Source: Hansfordia pulvinata (taxonomy: Eukaryota; Ascomycota; Sordariomycetes; Xylariales). Taken from it: DNA of 64,000 nucleotides. Under the pieces are notes generated by a model, which saw only the letters and a program-made list of their open reading frames with translations, was not told where the DNA came from and ran no database searches. Both the position numbers and the translations under genes were made by a program. The stretch covers positions 2,884,258 to 2,948,257 of the forward strand of contig BJKQ01000007.1 in NCBI GenBank assembly GCA_006538405.1, read 5' to 3'. Positions 11,614 to 23,738 of this stretch are shown here, in pieces; the stretch's first letter is position 1; every line of letters starts with the position of its first letter.

Positions 11614-12923
11614 GTGATGATGAGACCACAGGAGGCCGTTGGCATTGCCACCTCGACCGTAGCCACAGTGGCTGTCGGCGTCCGCCTGTTCACGAGGCTG
11701 CACATTGCGAAGCGAGCTTTGCTCACTGGAGAATGTGAGATGGCCCTTTGGTCTCGCGAGGATACCCAACAGCAAATGACTGACACTTCGCAGGGCTCAA
11801 CATCGTCGGGCTTGTTACCGTGTGGATCATGGTCGGCTTCACCTTCCCTTGTAAGTCCATACGTGCCAGAACAAATAGCAGCGAAGTTTTTACTGACACG
11901 TTTCACTGCAGACGACTATTGGTTTGAGCAGGTCATGAACTCTCAGACTGAGCAAGAGCTGGCCTTCAACACGAACAAGTTCAACATCGTGAGTTGTTGT
12001 CGCTCCCGTGCAAACCCGACAGACTGACAGCGACTGACCATGACCGCCTCCGATAGTACAACGCCGTGACTGGCCTCTCCTTCCTCGCGACCCTTTGCGT
12101 GGCCAAGCTGTCGATTCTGGCCTTCTACCTGCGGTTGTCGCCGCAGCGCGGGTTCCGCACGGCTGTGAGAGCCCTCATGGCCCTTGTGGTCAGCTACACA
12201 GTCGTCTGTGCGGTGGTGTCGTTGCTCATCTTCTCCCCGGACCCGGCCATCAGTCAGAACGTCAAGGAGCACGACAACGTTCTGAGCCTCTTTTACGGCG
12301 TCTGCAACATCATCATCGACGTCTTCATTCTTTTGCTCCCTGTCCACATCGTCCTTCCCTTGCAGATGAGCGTTCGTCGCAAGATCTCAGTTCTGGTCCT
12401 CTTTGGCGCCGGTGGCTTGTGAGTTGCCCCCATGCCCTTTCGTCGCTGACGCCCTCTGCGACCGAAGCTGACCACACTCTCTCTGAACAGCGTGTGCGCC
12501 GCGGCCATCTGGCGCGCCATGAGCATCACCTACGTGACCAAGCAGCAGACGTCTTACGCCAGCTTGGCCAAATCGCTGATTCTCAGCTTCACCGAGGCCA
12601 ACGGCGCCGTTGTCTGCGCCTGCGTCCCCGTCAGCTCCAAGTTCTTCACCCAGTTCCTGCCCGGGTTCGTGTCGACCGTGGTCAGCCGCAGTCGTCGCGG
12701 GAGTGCTGACTCGGGGGCCACGGACGGCTCGGGAGGGGCCTGGCCCAGCTATTACAACCTCCGCTACTCCAGCTCGGTCGAGGAGAACCGCCGGCGCCGC
12801 GCCGAGATGAGGGAGACCAAGAGCATCGAAGAGGTGTACAAGGAGTCGCAGCGCTCTCCCTCTGCCGTCTCCGCCGTTTCTGACGACTCGGCCTCCGACC
12901 AGCGCGTCAGCCACAACGTTTGA
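11614..12923 (+). CDS. Rhodopsin-domain integral membrane protein (PTH11-like)
   Basis: Fungal-specific seven-pass receptor-like protein of the rhodopsin-domain (PF20684) group that includes PTH11-type sensors, but without a CFEM domain. Five exons are 11614-11734, 11794-11850, 11912-11988, 12057-12418 and 12491-12923, and all four introns keep frame, giving 349 residues. Typical landmarks are RLFTRL after helix 1, YDYWFEQ in the second loop, AKLSILAFYLRL in helix 3, a helix with IIIDVFILLLPVHIVLPLQMS, RRKISVLVLFGAGG, and EANGAVVCACVP in helix 7. The last 90 residues form a Ser/Arg-rich cytosolic tail. It lies in the plasma membrane by family knowledge; the ligand is unknown. The start could be any of three consecutive Met codons. 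Confidence 0.88.
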
Positions 12924-15047
12924 AGGGTCAGAGTGCCCGCCTCCATCTCATCAGACACAAACGCAAGCGCGCACATGACTTTTTGTGCTGCGCCAAGATT
13001 CTTACTTTACGTTTTCCTTTGCCAACGAGGGGCGGCTAGCTCCACGGAAGTGGTTATGAACTGGACGAGATAGACAGGATCGGTATGAACGAGTGCGGCC
13101 GCAGTGGCCTTGTACCATAGAAACCAACTCTCACACGACGATCCGGACGATTTACGACGAACCTTTTTCCTTACACCCAGTCTTAGCAGGGTACGCAGAA
13201 TGTAATGTTAGCAATGCGAAGAGCTTTGAGAATGCCAGATCAGAGGCCAAGTGACAGACGAGTAGAAGGAAACAATAGTGCCCCCTCAGTCGCCAATTCT
13301 CCGAGATGGGTAGTTGACCCCGCCACCCCCTACCACAGGCTGTACCCTAGATGCCTGTGACGATCACCGTCTTGCAGAGGACCCCTGGCTTGCCATCCTC
13401 GAAAACCTCGCAACCAGCCACTAGCTTGGGTTTAGTATTTGACGCGGCTGGCAGATATCCTCCGGCGAATGCCATTTCTCTCTGCAAGAACGAACGGAGG
13501 GACCACAAAGGAGCCCCTGCGTCTTCGAGAAGCCTTTCCCGGAGGTTCGCCAGCTTTGCCAGCGCATAGTTCCAGAGCCGGCTGGCGCGGCCCCGCTGAC
13601 CTCGTGGGCGCTTCAGGGATGGAGCCGTGGGAAACTTGCCGTTGTTTCTATCCACGCGCACGGTTCGCTTTCCTGTTTCTGGGATGCCCCTGGATACCAA
13701 TGTGCAGGCAGACTCGCACTCTGTGACTAGTCATGCGAGTTCTCTGCAGACGTCGCCGACGCTGGTCGTGATGACCAGTCGAGCTAAGTGTGGACCACAA
13801 CCCACGGCACACCCTCACGTGCGTTCTCCCGTCGTGAGAGGACTCCGCACAGCTTGCAGTAGTATGGGCTGAGTGGCGTGGGCAGGCACACAGGGCAACC
13901 CGCCAGGTGAATGAGTGGCCGACAAGGTCAACTGCATCGCCCTCTTCCGGCACTTGCCATGTTTCCTGCATTTTCCACTGCCGTGATAAGGGCGGCAACC
14001 GGCTGTCGCCTGAAATATCGGCAAACATCCTCGTCGCCAGCTCAAAACTCTCAATACGTATTGATGATCAGTACAGTCGATCTGCCTGGCATCTAAAACG
14101 CGTTCCTTTGCACGATCGAGCAATGTCTCGAGCATGGCTACCTTCACAGGAGGTAAGGAGCGCGGTGGCTGCGTAGGTCTTAGATTGGCGACTCCGGCCG
14201 ATGGGATGTTTGGGCGGTGGCAGAATGTGGGAGGTGGCAATCGCCTTGCAAGCATAGTTCTCCGCCGAGCATCTAGGAGTCAAGTTCTCTGCGATTGATT
14301 GATGCTGTATATAAGGGATACAGCGAACGCCTGGGCCGGCCGACATTGCATCAATGCGGAATGGAATTACATGTAGGACCTCTCGGTTTCATAGCGGAGG
14401 CGGGCGCCCTTTGTTCACAGGCAGACTCGACGCATTGGATATGTGTGTCTGCTACTTTAGATGCATGGATCAATGCAAATAAAGAAGCCGACTTATTACA
14501 TATCAGTCACTGCCGCGACTCACCACATACAATTACCGCCATCGCCGCTGCTGCATTCGGTGCGCCACATTCCAGCCTCATTTCTCCAAATTCCGTCTCC
14601 TCGGCTTGCACCCTCACTCTCCGCCTCTCCCCTCTCCCCTCCCTGCAATGCTTTTCAAACCCCCGACACCACCGATATCCTTCCAGAGAGCGCGCCAAGA
14701 TCTGGGGTAGCGCAGCGTGACCAACATCCCCCCACCGCCCTATCCTCAATCCTCCCGTGGCACGGCGCCAACCACCAATCACAACATCTCGACAACCGTA
14801 TCTGGCCGTGCTATCCTGCTGGCGTTTGCCAGCGTTATGTCAGTCGGCTGGCTTTACACCTGCCGAATTCGAGATTCCAGCTTCCCAGATGCTACGTGAC
14901 ATGGGGTTGAGTCTCGCAGCGTGCCCGTCCACCAGCCTTACCCTGCCATTCCCCCCAACGCCCAGACGATACAATACACTTAAGAAGCCCTCGCGACCAT
15001 GGGCGGCTCAGGCGCTGGCAGCTTGATCGCTCGCGACAACAGACACC
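12924..15047. other. Intergenic, no gene supported
   Basis: About 2.1 kb. Short open frames on both strands show no conserved features. The last 500 bases before 15048 are CT-rich, like the 5' leader and promoter of the permease gene. Confidence 0.4.
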
Positions 15048-16756
15048 ATGGCTGACATCCAGGCCGCTGCCATGCCGCGCCCTGTCGACCCCGACGCCCC
15101 AGCCCCTCCAGACGACCTCGCCGGAGATCTGAAACCGCCCCGCGAAACCAACCATCTTGGCAATCTCGACCGCAAGCTCAAATCCCGCCATGTTCAGTTT
15201 CTCGCCCTGTCTGGCGCCATCGGCACTGGCCTCTTCGTGGGGAGCGGCCAGATGCTGTCCCTGGCCGGCCCTCTGTCGACGGTCTTGGCGTACCTCATCA
15301 CCGGCTTCAATCTCTACTGCGTTATCAATAGCCTCGGCGAGATGGCCGCCTATCTGCCGCTCCCTGGCGCCATTCCTGTCTACGCCACCCGCTACGCCGA
15401 TGAGGCGTTGGGTTTCACCCTGGGATGTGAGTTTGGACCTGATGGACGTGGCACGCAGAGCTGACCAGCTTACTGTCCGTAGGGAACTATTGGTACCAGC
15501 TAGCCATCGGCGTCCCCATCGAAGTCACCATCGCCGTGGTCATTGTTGACTATTGGCCGAACCAAGTGCCTAAAGCTGCCCTCATCTCGCTATTTTTCGT
15601 TGCCATGGTCCTCGTCAATTGCTTGCCGGTGGCAGTCTATGGCGAGGCCGAATTCGTCTTTGGCGCAATCAAGCTCACCACAATCGTCGGGCTGATTCTC
15701 CTCATGCTCATCATCACCTGCGGAGGCTCTCCCACTGGCGATGTGATTGGCTTTCGCTACTGGACGCACCCTGGCCCCATGAACGAATACCTGCAGCCCG
15801 GGCCAACCGGCCGCTTCTTGGCCTTTTGGAAAGTCTTTACGCAGGCAACGTTCGCCTACGGCGGCAGCGAGATGGTCGTCATAGCGGCCGGGGAGACGAT
15901 GAATCCCCGCCGTAACATCCCTAAAGCTGTCCGCCGCGTCTTTTGGCGGATCCTGCTCTTCTACGTCTTGGGCATCTTTCTTGTGACCATGTGCGTCTCC
16001 TCCGAGGACCCAGGCTTGCTCAATGCCATCGACCAGTCAGCGCCGGGCGCAGCAGCGTCGCCCTTTGTCATCGCCATTCAGAATGGTGGCATCAATGTGC
16101 TCCCATCGATCATCAATGCCGTTGTTTTGACTTCGGCCTGGTCGGCAGGCAACTCGTTCTTCTATGCCTCCACCCGAGTGCTGTATTCGGCGGCACTGGA
16201 TGGGAAAGCACCCCGGATTCTTACCTACGAAAAATTCGGGGTACCATTTGGGTGCGTAGCAGCGACGTCTGCGCTCGGGTGCCTGAGCTATCTCAACGTC
16301 AACAACCGCGGCGAGGAGGTCTTTTTCTGGTTCTCGAACCTGTCGGCGGTATCAACACTGATAGTTTGGGCCTCAACCTGCGCCGTCTATCTTCGCTTCT
16401 ATTGCGGTCTCAGGTACAACGCCATCTCCAGAGACAGCCTGCCTTACAAGTCACCCCTCCAACCGTACCTCGCATGCTTCTCCATCTGCTTTTGTCTGCT
16501 TGTTGCCCTTACCAACGGATTTGACGCTTTCTTCCCGGGAAAGTTCACAGCCAAGACGTTCTTGCCGCCGTACATTGACATCCCCATCTTCGCGACGCTA
16601 TTCATAGGGTACAAAGTCATTCGCGGAACGAAATTCGTGAAAGCGTCCGAGATGGACCTGTGGAGCGGCAAAAGCGAAATCGATGACCTTGAGGGCACTT
16701 GGCCCGAGGTGGTTCCACGCAACATTGCGGAGCGCATTTGGTACTGGATAGCATAG
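15048..16756 (+). CDS. Amino-acid permease (AAT/APC family)
   Basis: Proton-coupled amino-acid transporter of the fungal plasma membrane. Exons 15048-15426 and 15483-16756 flank a 56-base intron and give 550 residues, the usual family size. After a Pro/Asp-rich cytosolic N-terminus, NLDRKLKSRHVQFLALSGAIGTGLFVGSG marks helix 1 with its substrate-binding unwound loop. The GEMAAYLPLPGA motif follows in helix 3, the G(G)SEMVVIAAGE segment in helix 6, and ASTRVLYSAALDGKAP in the loop after helix 8. About twelve hydrophobic spans are visible. The short C-terminus ends after WYWIA. Substrate range cannot be told from sequence. Confidence 0.93.
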
Positions 16757-16937
16757 GCGTATTCGTAGACTATAAGATTATGCAGAATCAATATTTCCAT
16801 CATCGTATTTCGATATTGCGGATTCGCCCGATCACTACTATTCAGCTACTCGTCGACTCGCAATGCGCGAAAACAGTTGCCTCTTCAGTCATCGTTTTCT
16901 TTCCCCCCAAAGACTCTCGAAATGTTTCCCCAGCTGG

Positions 16938-18293
16938 CTACAGATTTACGAGCAGTGCGGCGCCTCCGAAGAGGGCCGCAGCGCCAGCCACGCCGGTCTT
17001 CAAGGGAAGCGCTGCCAGACCCTCTGAGCTGGACGCGGAAGTTTCGGTCGCCCCGCCACCGGACGTCGCTGCTGGGTAGGTGGTCGTCGGGGTCGCAACA
17101 CCGCTCGTGAACGGGATACCGTCCGTACCTGTGGACGCCCCGGGGAACCCGGGCGATGCCGTTGTGGCCGTGGCGTTTGGTGTTGCGGAGGTGTTGTCCG
17201 GATTCAGGACCCTGGAAGTGGGTGTCAACTCACCATTTCTTGCTATGGTCCAGAGGGGCGAGGGGCGGAACTTACTGGTCCACAACGTGGATGACGCCGT
17301 TTTCGACGAGGATGTCAGGCACGGTGATCTTGGCGGCATTCGCGAAGAGGGTGCCGTTGATGTTGGTGATGCGGATGTCCCGGCCGTCGGCAGCCGTGAG
17401 GTTGGTGCCGTTGCTCAGCATGTCGCTGTAAGCGACGGTGTCGTTGACGACGTGGTAGCTGATGATGTTGCCCAGCTGCATGGCCGTCAGGTTGCCGACG
17501 GCGCTGCCGATCGCGTCGAAGGCCGGGTTGTTGGGGGCGAAGATGGTCACGTTGCTCATGCCCTCGAGGGCCTGGGACAGGTTGGCGCTGCGGATGGCGC
17601 CGGCTGCGGCCGTCAGGTTGGCGTTGGAGAGTGTCGCCGTGTCATTGCCCGGGATGGACAGGAGTCCGTTGATAATGTGTATGGTGCCACCGGTGAAGTT
17701 CATATCCTGGGAAAGTCATCAGTCACAGGTCCACAGGTAGCCAGATCCCGCGGGGTTCGAAGAGCTCACGGGCATGACGACTGATGCGTTTTGCTTGAGA
17801 GCGCTGAAGAAAGTCACGTTGTTGTTGTAAAGCCTCGCTTCGACACGCTGGCCACCGGTGACATTCGTGTATGCCGTGTCATTGAGAGCGGTGGGAATGA
17901 AGGCCGAGGTGTTGGTGATGTTGCTTGCGTAGTAGGTGCCGTTGAGAACGTGGTACATCAGCAAGGCCGAGACGGCGCTCGAGTTCATGAAGGTCGAGCT
18001 GAGGCTCGAGTCGCCCATGGCCATGCTCAGGGCATCGTTGTCCGGGGCGAGGATCGTCACGTTGCGGAGACTGTTGAGGGTGCTGAGAAGACCCGGGTCT
18101 CGCGAGAGCAGGCCTGCGGCGGAAGCGTTAGAGTTGAGACGCCCAATGCGGCCGGATTCGCCATGCGGGAGCCCTTACTGCTGAGGGACGACAAGCTCGA
18201 ATTCTGCGAGCCCAGAGCCTCTGTCAGATTCATCGACTGCGCAGCAGCCGCGTCTGCGGCGAGAAATGTAAGTAGGGTCTGCTCCAGCTTCAT
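16938..18293 (-). CDS. GPI-anchored protein with two fasciclin (FAS1) domains
   Basis: Cell-surface adhesion-type protein of 387 residues in four exons: 18293-18179, 18113-17770, 17706-17276 and 17211-16938. Introns are 65, 63 and 64 bases and all keep frame. A hydrophobic N-terminus (MKLEQTLLTFLAADAAAAQS) is a signal peptide. Two FAS1 repeats follow. Each has the H1-type motif (VTILAPDNDAL; VTIFAPNNPAF) and the repeat end (YHVLNGTY; YHVVNDTV, then VIHVVDQ). Many NxS/T sites suggest heavy N-glycosylation. The tail is Thr/Ser/Gly-rich and ends in a hydrophobic stretch (GVAGAAALFGGAALLVNL), as in GPI signals. Proteins of this type sit in the fungal cell wall or outer membrane face and act in adhesion. 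Confidence 0.9.
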
Positions 18294-20204
18294 ATTGAGA
18301 ATATCTTCTGGTTCTGGATTATAGAGAGATGAAGGCAAGAGCCATACAGCACAGCACCACTTGGGAACCACGCGGGATGTTGAGATGCTTTAAAGCCAGA
18401 CGCCATTGGGGGCTGTACACCGGCGAGCACGTCGACATGGTGTCCAAGGACCGCCGAACCTTGAAACTCGCGGTGTCTGCGGAAAGGTAGATGAAGTCAT
18501 CATTTCAGTCCAACTGCTGATCTGCCGTGGCCGCCAGCGAGTTGCAGCCGGGCATCTCATGGCCAGCAACCGGAACCATGCCGGTTCAGGACAGTCCACA
18601 CCCGCTTGTCGCGATATGCTTTCTCTAGCGCCGACGCCGACGACGCCGACCAGCCTGCTAAGCGCATGCCGACAGATCCGGCCCCAGGCTTCCCCAGGTC
18701 ACGATGAGGCGAGTGGCTGGCTTGGACACCGGCTTGGTGGTTCATGACGCGGTGCTAGTGCATGCTGGCCTACATGGAAAGCACCAGTGGCTTCGGAATC
18801 GCTTCAGTCTGCTTCAGTCTTGGGCCGTGCCACGCTCGTAGGGTCATGTCGTCACCTGGATCGAGTAGCCGGTGGCTGTGAGGCTGACTATTGGGGTATT
18901 GGCGGAATCGTTTGACGGCGGTCTCGCGCCTCTGCCAGAAGCGTCCTCAAGCGACGCTGGGGGGAATGTTGGAGGCCAGGCACGAATAAGTAAGGTGCAC
19001 CTAAGTCTTATTGCAAACGTGGGCAGATGACGCCACTCTTTTACCATGGACAGAGAAGCTACAGGTGCATTATATTGTCTGAATAATCCCACGCTCTGGG
19101 TCATGGCGTGCATCGTCATGCACTGGGTTGAACTCACGCCCGAAAGGTCTTCATGTTCATATGTACCAGCCGGTCTGGATGTAATATCGACACCTGACCG
19201 TCGCTTTCGCAACGATTCACTGTTACACATTACATACAGCCACTCTATCCTGAGGCCCGCCCTGATGAATTCTTGTCTGGTTCTCTACGTGGGGTGGCGC
19301 TAGAGCGACTGGCAGCCCAGTGGCTTGAGAGCTGCTGAGCGCTCCATGCCTACTACTCGTGGGAAGGTGCGACCGTGAAGAGGGGTATTCTATTAGGCAG
19401 AAATGGCCAACTGGGGGCCGATCGGGAAACTCTCCCTTCTACACATCATTAGCTACCTACCAATGCAGCTATTCCCATTGCTCCCTTTTCACTCGTACCT
19501 ACCTACATGTTCGACTGCCCATATCAAATTCGCGCAGCCGGCGGCCCCGGCGGCCGCCTAGCAGATGAGCTAGCAGGGCCGAAAGATGTGGGTGTCGGGG
19601 TGTGCACCAGGGCACGCGGGGCTGACCCCTGCGAGGGTAGACCCTGCCTGTGCTGGGTGGACGATCAAGCGATTAGGCCAGAGTATAATATAGATAGATG
19701 GACAGCGGAATTTTGGCATAGAGCTTGATGTCCGTGAGCCTGGCGCCTTTGAGACCCTAGACGCTTTGGAGACGATTATACACATGAGTGATTTGTTATC
19801 CGCATGGGGATTAGAACGTACACCGCACCGCCGGCTTCGATCTATTCGCATGGGGAAACGCAGGCGCATACAGGATAGGTGGCTTCACAGGCCCTTGAAG
19901 TCCTCAACGCGTTTCACATACCGTCTGGCAGGAGGCGGCGGCGACTACGTAATGGCTTGGTCTTTACGCCGCTGGCGAGTCCTGAGGAAGAGCTCGGTAA
20001 GGAGAAAAGCAAAAGTGCGGAGCACGCATTGTCCGCGCGTTGCTTTGCTGCCCGAGGTCGCGACCCCGCCGCGCAGCATACCAGCACGCCGTGTGATGCC
20101 ACGAGCCGCCGGGCCACTGCTCCCCATCACGTCGCACGACATTGGGAACGACTGCGTTGCGAGCCTCGACAGCTATCTACGAGCGGTGAGCCGTTTCTGT
20201 TGGA

Positions 20205-20232
20205 GCACGAGCACGAGCACGAGCACGAGCAC
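20205..20232. repeat. Short GAGCAC hexamer microsatellite
   Basis: About five tandem copies of GAGCAC or its permutation. No gene context. Confidence 0.7.
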
Positions 20233-20886
20233 CCGTACCTGGAGTAGGTAGTCGGCACAAAGACACAAAAGACGTTGACCTAAAAGTTAGTGGCGGCACG
20301 GGTATGCAACAGGGTGGCATCGGCCCCGCCACCCACAGCGAGACCAGCACTATCTGCGGGGTGTGCCAAAGAGCCGTGCATGCTTGGCCCCCTTCCGAGA
20401 TGACAGCGTTGGCCCAATGGCCTGCTCGGCACTCTGCACTCTGGGAGCACCCGCAGTCTGCAACCCCGTCGTGATGCCAGTGCCCGGCGTTACGAGTACT
20501 CGTACAGCCGGCCACGAGGCCACGAAGGTGTCCTGTCCCCTGGCTCGACTCGAGAGATCTCCAGTTGTAACAGGATCCAGGGGTCTCGGGGTGCCACCCA
20601 CCCTCATCCGGGCCATGGCTGTCTGCGAGTGTGCGTGAGACGAGCACCCTGGCCGCCAAAGGGCCTGGGCACATGTGGGTAGGGTTCGTGCAGATACGGC
20701 ATTATCGTCGCCTACTGTGCTCCAGTGTGATACACACCCAAGCGTCGCAGAGGTTAACCGGGTTTGTGACTAAAGCCGCAGTCTTCACTGGCTAATGCGG
20801 AAAGCACTCTGCGCGTGGCCCCGGCATGTGGGCTCACGAGCAGAACACACTGGCCTGCCTCCTACGCGTGGGTTGTGTCGTACGTG

Positions 20887-20894
20887 TATAAATA
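20887..20894 (+). promoter_or_regulatory. TATA-box candidate of the P450 gene
   Basis: TATAAATA lies about 170 bases upstream of the P450 start codon, a usual fungal distance. No other gene is nearby on this strand. Confidence 0.45.
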
Positions 20895-21065
20895 AAAGGT
20901 ATTGTCGCGGTCCGGGCGCGAGTCCCCGATAGAGCTTCGTTGCGGTTTGCCCGAACTGGAGGAACAAAGACCCGGATCAACATTGAAGAGGAACAGGGAC
21001 CCGTCCGACTGGGCCTACTCACTCAAAAAACATCACCAACTCGCTCGGTAGAGTGCTTTCCCGGC

Positions 21066-22904
21066 ATGGCTGTCGCGACCTTGGCCGCGGCTGTGGCCGC
21101 TCTCGTGCGTACAAGTCCAGCATTGTCGTCTAAACTCCGGCTGACGCGAAGTGACGACAGGCTATAGCGTACTATGTCGGCTGGATGATATACTGCTTCA
21201 CATTGCATCCCCTCGCCAAGTACCCGGGGCCCAAGCTTGCGGCGTTCTCAGAGGTAAAGTCTGGGAAGCATCCAAGTCTACCGAGACGTTGAGCTGACGG
21301 GGTTTGAATGGCATAAGCTCTGGTACATCAAGACCTGGATCAGCGGTAGATGGCCACATATCATGAAGGCAACTCACGCCAAGTACGGTGTGTATTGACC
21401 CAAGCCCCCTAGATTGGGTGGTTCTCTCTCTCTCTCTCTCTCTCTCTAACGAGGCTTCTTCTGGCTTAGGCGACGTCGTCCGCATTGCACCAAACGAGTT
21501 GTCGTTTGCGACCGCGCAGTCGTACCGGGACATTTACGCAGCGCCGTCCAAGACGCGCCGTCTTTTCGTCAAGTCGGATCTCTTCTACAGCCTCAACAGC
21601 CCCGTGTCCAACATCGCATACGAGCAGGATCCCGCCAAGCACGCCCAACTCAGCAAGCTCTTCATGCCGGCCTTCCGCACGCAAGCCCTGCGAGACCAGG
21701 AGCACGTCGTGGTGGAGAACACGGACCTGCTGATGGAGTATCTGGCCAAGGCCGAGAATGCTGAGGGCGGGCCTCAGGCCGTGGACATGGCCGCGGTCTG
21801 GGAGTGGCTGACTTTTGACATTATGGGTGAGTCCCCTCAGCAGGCGGATGTGTGAAAGAGAAGGTGTAAAAGAAGACATGGCCGTTTCTTATTCCTGGGT
21901 GTCCGTCCCCGACCTCGAAGCAGACAGATCATCAGCTAACGGGATGTGATACTCCGGGTCCAGGCCAGCTCACCTTTGGGGAGTCCTTTGGAGCCGTCAA
22001 AGCAGGGAAGCACCACCTGTGGGTCTCGCGCATCCTGGAAACGCTGTACGCGACGAGCCTCTTCAACCTGGGGGAGCGGATGCCGGCGCTCAAGTACCTG
22101 CTGCGGGCGCTGCCCATGGTCATCCCCAGCGCCAAGCGGCAGATGGAGAACGCGGCCCGCCACGCGGCCGACACGTCCGAGAAGACGCGCCGCCGGCTGG
22201 CCATGGGCGACGAGGTGCAGACGGAGGACCTGCTTGCCCACATTGTGCGCGAGGGCAGCCTGAGCCTGGACGAGATCACCTCCAACGCCGGCATCTTCCT
22301 CATCGCGGGCGCCGAGACCAGCGCCACCGCCCTGGCCGCGGCCGTGTGGTACCTGGCGACGTACCCCGAGTGCGCGGCCCGCCTGGCGCACGAGGTCCGG
22401 TCGGCGTTTGCCCGGTCCGCCGACATCACCGGCGACACGGCGGCCCAGCTGCCCTACCTCAACGCCGTGCTCGAGGAGTCGATGCGCCTGGTGCCGCCCG
22501 CGCCCGTCGGCGGGCCCCGCATCTCCCCCGGCGACACGGTCGACGGCAGGTACATCCCCGCCGGCGTGTACGTGGCCACGGACGTGTGGACGGTCCACCA
22601 CGACGAGCGGACCGCCGCGGACCCCGAGGTCTTCCGCCCGGAGCGCTGGCTGGCCGAGGGCAGGCAGGGCAACGCCGCCAGGCCCTTCACCCTCACCTTC
22701 AGCATGGGGCCCCGGGCCTGCCTGGGCATCAACCTCGCCTACCTCGAGCTCCGCCTCGCCCTGGCCAAGACGGCCTACCTGTTCGACTGGAAGTTGGCGC
22801 CCGACGCGCCCAAGGACTGGGTCGCGAGCTGCAGGCATCTGCAGCTGTGGAAGAAGGCCAGGCTGCCCGTGCATTTCCACCAGGTCCGGGAGCGGACTGC
22901 GTGA
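21066..22904 (+). CDS. Cytochrome P450 monooxygenase
   Basis: ER-anchored haem-thiolate monooxygenase of 499 residues. Five exons: 21066-21104, 21161-21253, 21318-21387, 21470-21826 and 21964-22904. All junctions keep frame; the third intron contains a (CT)n run. The tiny first exon and the second encode the membrane anchor and KYPGPKLAAFSE hinge. The I-helix motif AGAETS is near residue 301, ExxR (EESMR) near 358-361, the PERF-type motif FRPERW follows, and the haem loop FSMGPRACLG places the Cys ligand near 439. The spacing is normal and nothing is missing. Substrate and CYP family cannot be assigned by eye. No polyketide, peptide or terpene synthase lies in this window, so a biosynthetic cluster is not supported. 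Confidence 0.93.
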
Positions 22905-23738
22905 TGGACGCGTCCTCTTTGCTGCGAGAATGTCTGCCTGTTACTCAAGTAGTGAAGAGTGTAAAAGGGTGGGGGGTTAGTTGAGTCTTCACCAACAAGA
23001 GTTCGGGATTATCAGTCGCTGCTTACAAGAAGGGCACGGAACAGCCACTTACATGTGCACCTATTGGATAGTTCTCACAAACACTTTCGCGTTGCCCTTC
23101 ATCTCTCAATGCTACCCAAGTCAAGCTCTATTTTCCGTATCCGAATACCACTCCCCGCGGGCATAGCCTGAATGGCTCTCGGCTTCTCGCTGTCGGCGAA
23201 GACGGCGCCGATCGGTCAGGGGAGCTTTCATTTCCCCAAATCAGTGCTAGAATGGCTTCATGTCCGACAGCTTTGACTAGCAGCTTATTTTCGAGCCGGC
23301 GTGCAAGGTTTCCTCAGAAAAGTCTGGGCGTGTTTGTGTACGTGAAAGCACATCCGTGTCGTGTTGGTGCGGGGTGCGTTACATGGGCAATCGGCTACAG
23401 CGGGAAGAGTTCCGGGAACTGGCGTTCAACGGGCTTTGCACCCGGCGGACTGGCGGCCAGAATGTCCCGTCCGCTCAATTTGAGATGCACCAATCTGTAG
23501 CAAGAGGAAGCCATAGTGTGAGGGGTAACTTGTATCTAGAGAGCGATGTACCGCCGACCACGGAGTGGCTGCTCCTACACTGGGATTCCCAGATCCCTTA
23601 ACTTGCAGTCTTCAGCCGCCTTGAACGGCTCACTCGAGATAACTTTACCTCATTAAGAGTCTCCCCATCTACCTGGATGCGAGCGGAACGGCCATCTCGT
23701 CGATCAAAACACTCTCTTGCCCCTCCTAGGCCGCAGAT
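22905..23738. other. Intergenic P450-GH43 spacer
   Basis: No open frame with protein-like features. It holds the terminator region of the P450 gene and the promoter of the GH43 gene, which read in the same direction. Confidence 0.4.

Larger units (their letters stand above)
18294..21065. other. Intergenic, no gene supported
   Basis: About 2.8 kb between the divergent fasciclin and P450 genes. It has only low-quality open frames, a short GAGCAC hexamer repeat near 20205-20232 and scattered CTACCTACC motifs. No tRNA is seen. Confidence 0.4.

Noticed and set aside
17080..18324. Long plus-strand frames of 234 and 177 codons
   Set aside because: Antisense to the fasciclin gene; Val/Gly/Asp-rich shadows.
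21936..22880. A 314-codon open frame on minus
   Set aside because: It is antisense to the P450 gene, whose motifs and introns are unambiguous. The frame is a GC-rich shadow full of Arg, Gly and Val.
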